Origin: Thermoplasmata archaeon
GTDB lineage: Archaea > Thermoplasmatota > E2 > DHVEG-1
Direction: 5' to 3'
Assembly (NCBI GenBank): GCA_020054475.1
Contig: JAHWGJ010000001.1
Span: 58,434 to 122,433 of the forward strand
Length of the DNA stretch: 64,000 nucleotides
The translations under genes and the position numbers were made by a program. The notes below the pieces were generated by a model. It saw only the letters and a list, made by a program, of their open reading frames with translations, searched no databases and was not told the DNA's origin. Of the stretch, positions 59,853-64,000 are shown piece by piece. Numbering within the stretch: position 1 is the first letter of the stretch; each line of letters opens with the position of its first letter.

Positions 59853-59978
59853 ATGGATCAAAATTGCGATTACTGCGGATTTCCTCTTATTACTGAGGAA
59901 GAAAAAATAAATGGATTACATTTATATTGTTTAAGATGTTTTGAAGGAAACGATATTGAAAAATTCGAAAATACGTGA
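59853..59978 (+). CDS. Zinc-ribbon microprotein (41 aa)
   Basis: MDQNCDYCGFPLITEEEKINGLHLYCLRCFEGNDIEKFENT. Confidence 0.65.
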   Translation: MDQNCDYCGFPLITEEEKINGLHLYCLRCFEGNDIEKFENT

Positions 59979-60041
59979 AATTGGGCGGTATTTTTTATAA
60001 CAAGATAAATTTTTTTGTTTATAATTGAGGTTATTTATCAA

Positions 60042-60887
60042 CTATTTTAAAATATTCATCTCATTTGGATTTTTTATCCATAGATCTCTCTGTGGGAATG
60101 GAATGCTTATTCCCTCTTTATCATATGCTTCTTTAATATTTTTTGTCAAATCCCATTTTGTATTCCAATAATCATCAGTATTAACCCACGGTCTAATAAG
60201 AAGATCTACACTTGAATCTCCAAGATCTGAAACACCAATATATGGTACTGGTTCTTTCAATACTTTTTTATGTTTTGTTACAACCCCCATTGCTACTTTC
60301 ATCGCCTTTCCAATATCATCATTGTAGCTAATTCCTATTTTCATATCAATCATCCTTGTGCTGAATGTAGTATAGTTTACAATCGGTTCCCCCCATACCT
60401 TTGAATTGGGGATAATTATTCGTTTATTATCTAATGTTATAAGTGAAGTAATACTAGCTCCAACATTATTTATTCTTCCACTATGCCCTGAGACTTCAAC
60501 AAAATCATTTTTCTTAAAAGGTTTTGTAATTGCTATCATGAAGCCTGCTGCAAGATTTCCCAAGGTTTCTTGGAATGCAAAACCAAATATAAAACCCGCA
60601 ACAACTGATAAACTAATAACTGCAGCTCCAACGTCAACACCTATAAAACCAACTGCTATTGAAATCGCAAAAATTATTAATAGTATTCTTACAACTCTAC
60701 TAGTAAATTCAACTAAAATTTTTGATAAATTTGCTTTTTTCATTGCTTTTGAAATGTATTTACTAACAAGTATTGCAACTAAATAACCAACAAATATTAC
60801 AATTATCGCTAAAAATATATCTGCTAAAGATATATTTAAAAAAGGTAAATTTCTTGTTAATAAATCAATTATTTCTTCATAAGCCAT
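60042..60887 (-). CDS. MscS family mechanosensitive channel
   Basis: AVISLSVVAGFIFGFAFQETLGNLAAGFMIAITKPFKKNDFVEVSGHSGRINNVGASITSLITLDNKRIIIPNSKVWGEPIVNYT. Confidence 0.95.
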   Translation of the reverse strand: MAYEEIIDLLTRNLPFLNISLADIFLAIIVIFVGYLVAILVSKYISKAMKKANLSKILVEFTSRVVRILLIIFAISIAVGFIGVDVGAAVISLSVVAGFIFGFAFQETLGNLAAGFMIAITKPFKKNDFVEVSGHSGRINNVGASITSLITLDNKRIIIPNSKVWGEPIVNYTTFSTRMIDMKIGISYNDDIGKAMKVAMGVVTKHKKVLKEPVPYIGVSDLGDSSVDLLIRPWVNTDDYWNTKWDLTKNIKEAYDKEGISIPFPQRDLWIKNPNEMNILK

Positions 60888-61201
60888 GATCTTTCCCTAC
60901 AAGCAATTATAATTATAGTTATTAATGCGAATTTAATAAGTTTTATTGTTTTTGTTACTTTATTTATTTCAATATTTTTGACAGTATCCACTCAGATGTA
61001 TTTTATGAATAATTTTCTTTATTATCTTAATAGTTGATCAATATTAGAAAATTATAATACTTATATTAGTTTTTATTTATCATATATGTTATAATAATTG
61101 TATTCTAATAAATTCGAGTAAATATATTTTATTAAAAAAACCATCTGAGAGAAAGTTTTATTATAATTATAAATATATCATAATATATAAAAATAATTGA
61201 A

Positions 61202-62728
61202 TTGATGAAAATGTTTAAAAAAACAAAGTTGATAGTAAATTCAATATTTATCTTATTATTAATCTTTTCAATAATTTCTTCATCAAATGCATTAGAATTT
61301 GAAATATATAACAAAGAGGGAAATAACAATATTTTTCAAAATCCTATATTTAAAAATGCAATTGAAAATAAGACCAAATACAAAATAACTTATCCCCTCT
61401 CAACAACCCCTGCATTAGTAGAAAAAGAAGGAAAATTTATAATAAATTTTGAAGCTGAAGAATTTGAAGAAATATATGTAACAATTTCAACAGCCTATGA
61501 ACCTGTAATAGATGAGATTTTATTAGAAAATATAACATATTTAAATGAAACTCCGAACTGGAAAATTGAAGTTAATATCCCTTTATCTATAACTGAAGAA
61601 TTATATAATATTACATTGTTATTCATAAATGAAGGACAATCCTACAAAGCCATCCAACCAAGATCATTAAAAATATTTGATGAATTTAAAGATGATTTTT
61701 CTTTTATTCATATAACAGATATTCATTATGGAGACCCTAGAGGTCTAGTGGAAAGTATTAAGGAAACTATTGGCTTTAAATCTATAAAAAGATGTATAAA
61801 AGAAATTAATCTTCTTCAGCCTGATTTTGTTTTAATTTCAGGTGATATTGTTTTTGGACAACTTTATCCATTTGAATATAAAATTGAATACAAAAAATGT
61901 TATGATTTATTACAATCTTTTGATGTCCCAACTTTTTTAGTACCAGGTAACCATGACGGATATAATCGTATACTAGAGGATGGTTTTGATTTTTGGCAAG
62001 AGTATTTTGGCCCTTTATATTATTCATTTGATTATGGAGAATATCATTTTACAGCGGTTAATTCATATGATATGTCAAAACTTTATAGATTGACTTTTCT
62101 TTTCATACCGTTGAACTGGGGGGGATCTATTACAAACGAACAACTTAATTGGGTGGAAAATGATTTAGCTAACTCACATTCAAAATTGAATTTTATGTTT
62201 CTCCACCATAATCCCCTATGGGATACAATATCTGATTCATTAATTGGTATGGGTTATAAAAATAGAAAGAATTTATTATCTATAATACATGAAAATGGTG
62301 TGGATATGGTTCTTGCGGGACACAATCATTTAGATACTGTAAATATTGAAAATGATGTAGTTTTTATAACCACTACAACGCCTGAAAGTGAAATAAGTAC
62401 TGATGATGGATATTGGGGGTATAGATTTGTGAAGATCATTAATGGAGAAATATTTTCTTATAACTATAAAGAACCCAAATATTCAATCCCTTCATACCAT
62501 ATTGATTATAATATAAATTTTTACGATGATTTTGCTGAAGCTATTGTAAATAATAGTTTAGATATTAATATAGAAGCAAATGTTAAATTTTTAATGCCTA
62601 TCGGCACGTATAGTGTAGAAAATGGTGAAATAATTATGCAAAGAATCAATGAGGATTATAACGAAATTTATGTTAAATCTAATATTCAACCTCAAACAAC
62701 TAAAACAATTACTCTTTTTAAATTATAA
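61202..62728 (+). CDS. Secreted calcineurin-like metallophosphoesterase with N-terminal beta domain
   Basis: Signal peptide; FIHITDIHYGDPRG, LISGDIVFGQLYP, LVPGNHDGYNR, FLHHNPLWD, MVLAGHNHLD. Confidence 0.9.
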   Translation: MMKMFKKTKLIVNSIFILLLIFSIISSSNALEFEIYNKEGNNNIFQNPIFKNAIENKTKYKITYPLSTTPALVEKEGKFIINFEAEEFEEIYVTISTAYEPVIDEILLENITYLNETPNWKIEVNIPLSITEELYNITLLFINEGQSYKAIQPRSLKIFDEFKDDFSFIHITDIHYGDPRGLVESIKETIGFKSIKRCIKEINLLQPDFVLISGDIVFGQLYPFEYKIEYKKCYDLLQSFDVPTFLVPGNHDGYNRILEDGFDFWQEYFGPLYYSFDYGEYHFTAVNSYDMSKLYRLTFLFIPLNWGGSITNEQLNWVENDLANSHSKLNFMFLHHNPLWDTISDSLIGMGYKNRKNLLSIIHENGVDMVLAGHNHLDTVNIENDVVFITTTTPESEISTDDGYWGYRFVKIINGEIFSYNYKEPKYSIPSYHIDYNINFYDDFAEAIVNNSLDINIEANVKFLMPIGTYSVENGEIIMQRINEDYNEIYVKSNIQPQTTKTITLFKL

Positions 62729-62850
62729 AATTATATTATACCAAAAAGGATTATTAGAAATAATTGGAAATTATTAAATATGGTTTTTTCTATATAAATT
62801 ACAGCACTCTAATATATTATTATTAGATTATTAATGGGATGTGATGCAAA

Positions 62851-63687
62851 ATGGTGAATTTAGGGATGGGTTTTAAATTAGATGCTAAAGAAAATTCTAA
62901 AAGAGAATCTTCGGCTATAGATGATGTAATAAATACCAATGAAACAAAAAGCAGTTTTTCAGGTCTTAATAGAGTTTCTAGTGGGATTCAGGGTTTAGAT
63001 GAATTTATGAATGGCGGATATCCAAAAGGAAATATTGTTTTAATATCAGGGACTCCCGGTACAGGTAAAACTATAATCTGTTTCCAATTCATTGAATCTG
63101 GTTTAAAAAAAGGCGATAATTGTCTATATCTTACATCAGATCAACCAGTTAAAAATCTTTTATATGAGGCAAAACAACTACAATTTGATTTTCAATCAGA
63201 AATAGATAATGGAAAATTAAAAATTGTTTATTTAGATCTTGACAAACAAAATCTTCATAAAGATATTGAAGAAATTGTAAAATCTGGAAAATATGATAGA
63301 ATTGTTATGGATTCTCTTTCTCCAGTCACAGAGATGCCAATGTGGATGGTAAATAATGGTAAAGAAGTAATACCTTCATCAAATTCTATGACAACCACAA
63401 CAATTCCACTTGATTCAATTCAAGCTACTAGATTACATCTTAGACATTTAATGAAAATCATTAAAGAAGAAAATAGTACAACAATGGTTACAACTGAAAT
63501 ACCTGAAGGATCCCGGGATTTATCTAGAGATTCTATATCAGAATTTTTAGTAGATGGAATACTTGTTTTAGGTCTTGATACAACAATGGGTAGAAGAAAA
63601 TTGACTATTCGAAAAATGAGAGGGACAAAACACGCTTTAAAACCAATGGACGTAGAAATAACAGATCAGGGATTTAAATTACGATGA
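62851..63687 (+). CDS. KaiC-like RecA-superfamily ATPase
   Basis: SGIQGLDEFMNGGYPKGNIVLISGTPGTGKTIICFQFIESGLKKGDNCLYLTSDQP; RIVMDSLSPVTEM. Confidence 0.9.
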   Translation: MVNLGMGFKLDAKENSKRESSAIDDVINTNETKSSFSGLNRVSSGIQGLDEFMNGGYPKGNIVLISGTPGTGKTIICFQFIESGLKKGDNCLYLTSDQPVKNLLYEAKQLQFDFQSEIDNGKLKIVYLDLDKQNLHKDIEEIVKSGKYDRIVMDSLSPVTEMPMWMVNNGKEVIPSSNSMTTTTIPLDSIQATRLHLRHLMKIIKEENSTTMVTTEIPEGSRDLSRDSISEFLVDGILVLGLDTTMGRRKLTIRKMRGTKHALKPMDVEITDQGFKLR

Positions 63688-63731
63688 TCTATTTCTAAAA
63701 AGATCGGTATATTTTTTATTGAGGAAAAAAA

Positions 63732-64000
63732 ATGTATGAAATTCCAGAAATTGTAAAAGAACTAAGAGAACTGGAAATAAATAATATAACTCCAAATATT
63801 GTTAATGAATTAAGAGAACTTGAGAAAACCGGTAAACTATATTCAACACAATGTCAAATAACAAATACAACGAAAAATTATGTTGATACAACTTTTATAA
63901 AAACAGAAAAACAGCCCCCCTCAAAAAAAAATACAATAATACAAAATGATTTAAAAAGAATAATTCAAGGAAGCAAAATGCTGTTCGATCTCTCACCGGA
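63732..64000 (+). CDS. Partial ORF downstream of KaiC-like ATPase (runs off window)
   Basis: MYEIPEIVKELRELEINNITPNIVNELRELEKTGKLYSTQ... open to the edge. Confidence 0.6.
   Translation, partial: MYEIPEIVKELRELEINNITPNIVNELRELEKTGKLYSTQCQITNTTKNYVDTTFIKTEKQPPSKKNTIIQNDLKRIIQGSKMLFDLSP

Noticed and set aside
1-64000. rRNA, tRNA, transposase or prophage genes
   Set aside because: None recognised by eye on either strand; a tRNAscan/Infernal/ISfinder search would be needed to be certain

Overview
AT-rich archaeal chromosomal window, probably from a euryarchaeal Thermoplasmata-type lineage. That placement is inferred from the PAS+DUF835 regulators, KaiC-like ATPase, ADP-forming acyl-CoA synthetase and archaeal-style small zinc-ribbon proteins. 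Main blocks: (1) small secreted proteins and a CDF transporter (0-3 kb); (2) an amino-acid/nitrogen region with two truncated asparaginase-like genes, Lrp regulators, glutamate dehydrogenases, PEP-synthase-like proteins and an ADP-forming acyl-CoA synthetase-GNAT fusion (4-28 kb), with a pstSCAB operon inside it; (3) a surface/secreted PQQ-propeller plus beta-helix operon (29-33.4 kb); (4) a beta-oxidation/methylmalonyl-CoA cluster (33.5-46.4 kb); (5) PAS/DUF835 regulators, a ZIP transporter, MsrA and a two-component pair (49-58.6 kb); (6) MscS, a secreted phosphoesterase and a KaiC-like ATPase (60-64 kb). The best candidate for an undescribed system is a divergent two-gene module: a ribbon-helix-helix-type protein with an unassigned C-terminal domain, opposite a small carboxymuconolactone-decarboxylase-like (CMD-like) protein. 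It occurs three times within about 13 kb (one copy decayed). Each copy has a direct repeat TCAYCA-N4-TCAYCA with exact 10-bp period just upstream of the RHH start. Other notable items: an inverted GDH-PEPS-PEPS/NTase cluster nested between the two ends of an opposite-strand copy; a duplicated 53-bp promoter element upstream of two small secreted-protein genes; many unlisted 29-52 aa zinc-ribbon microproteins; and several single-nucleotide frameshifts or nonsense changes that are either gene decay or assembly errors. I saw no rRNA, tRNA, CRISPR or transposase genes by eye; no covariance-model or profile search was possible.
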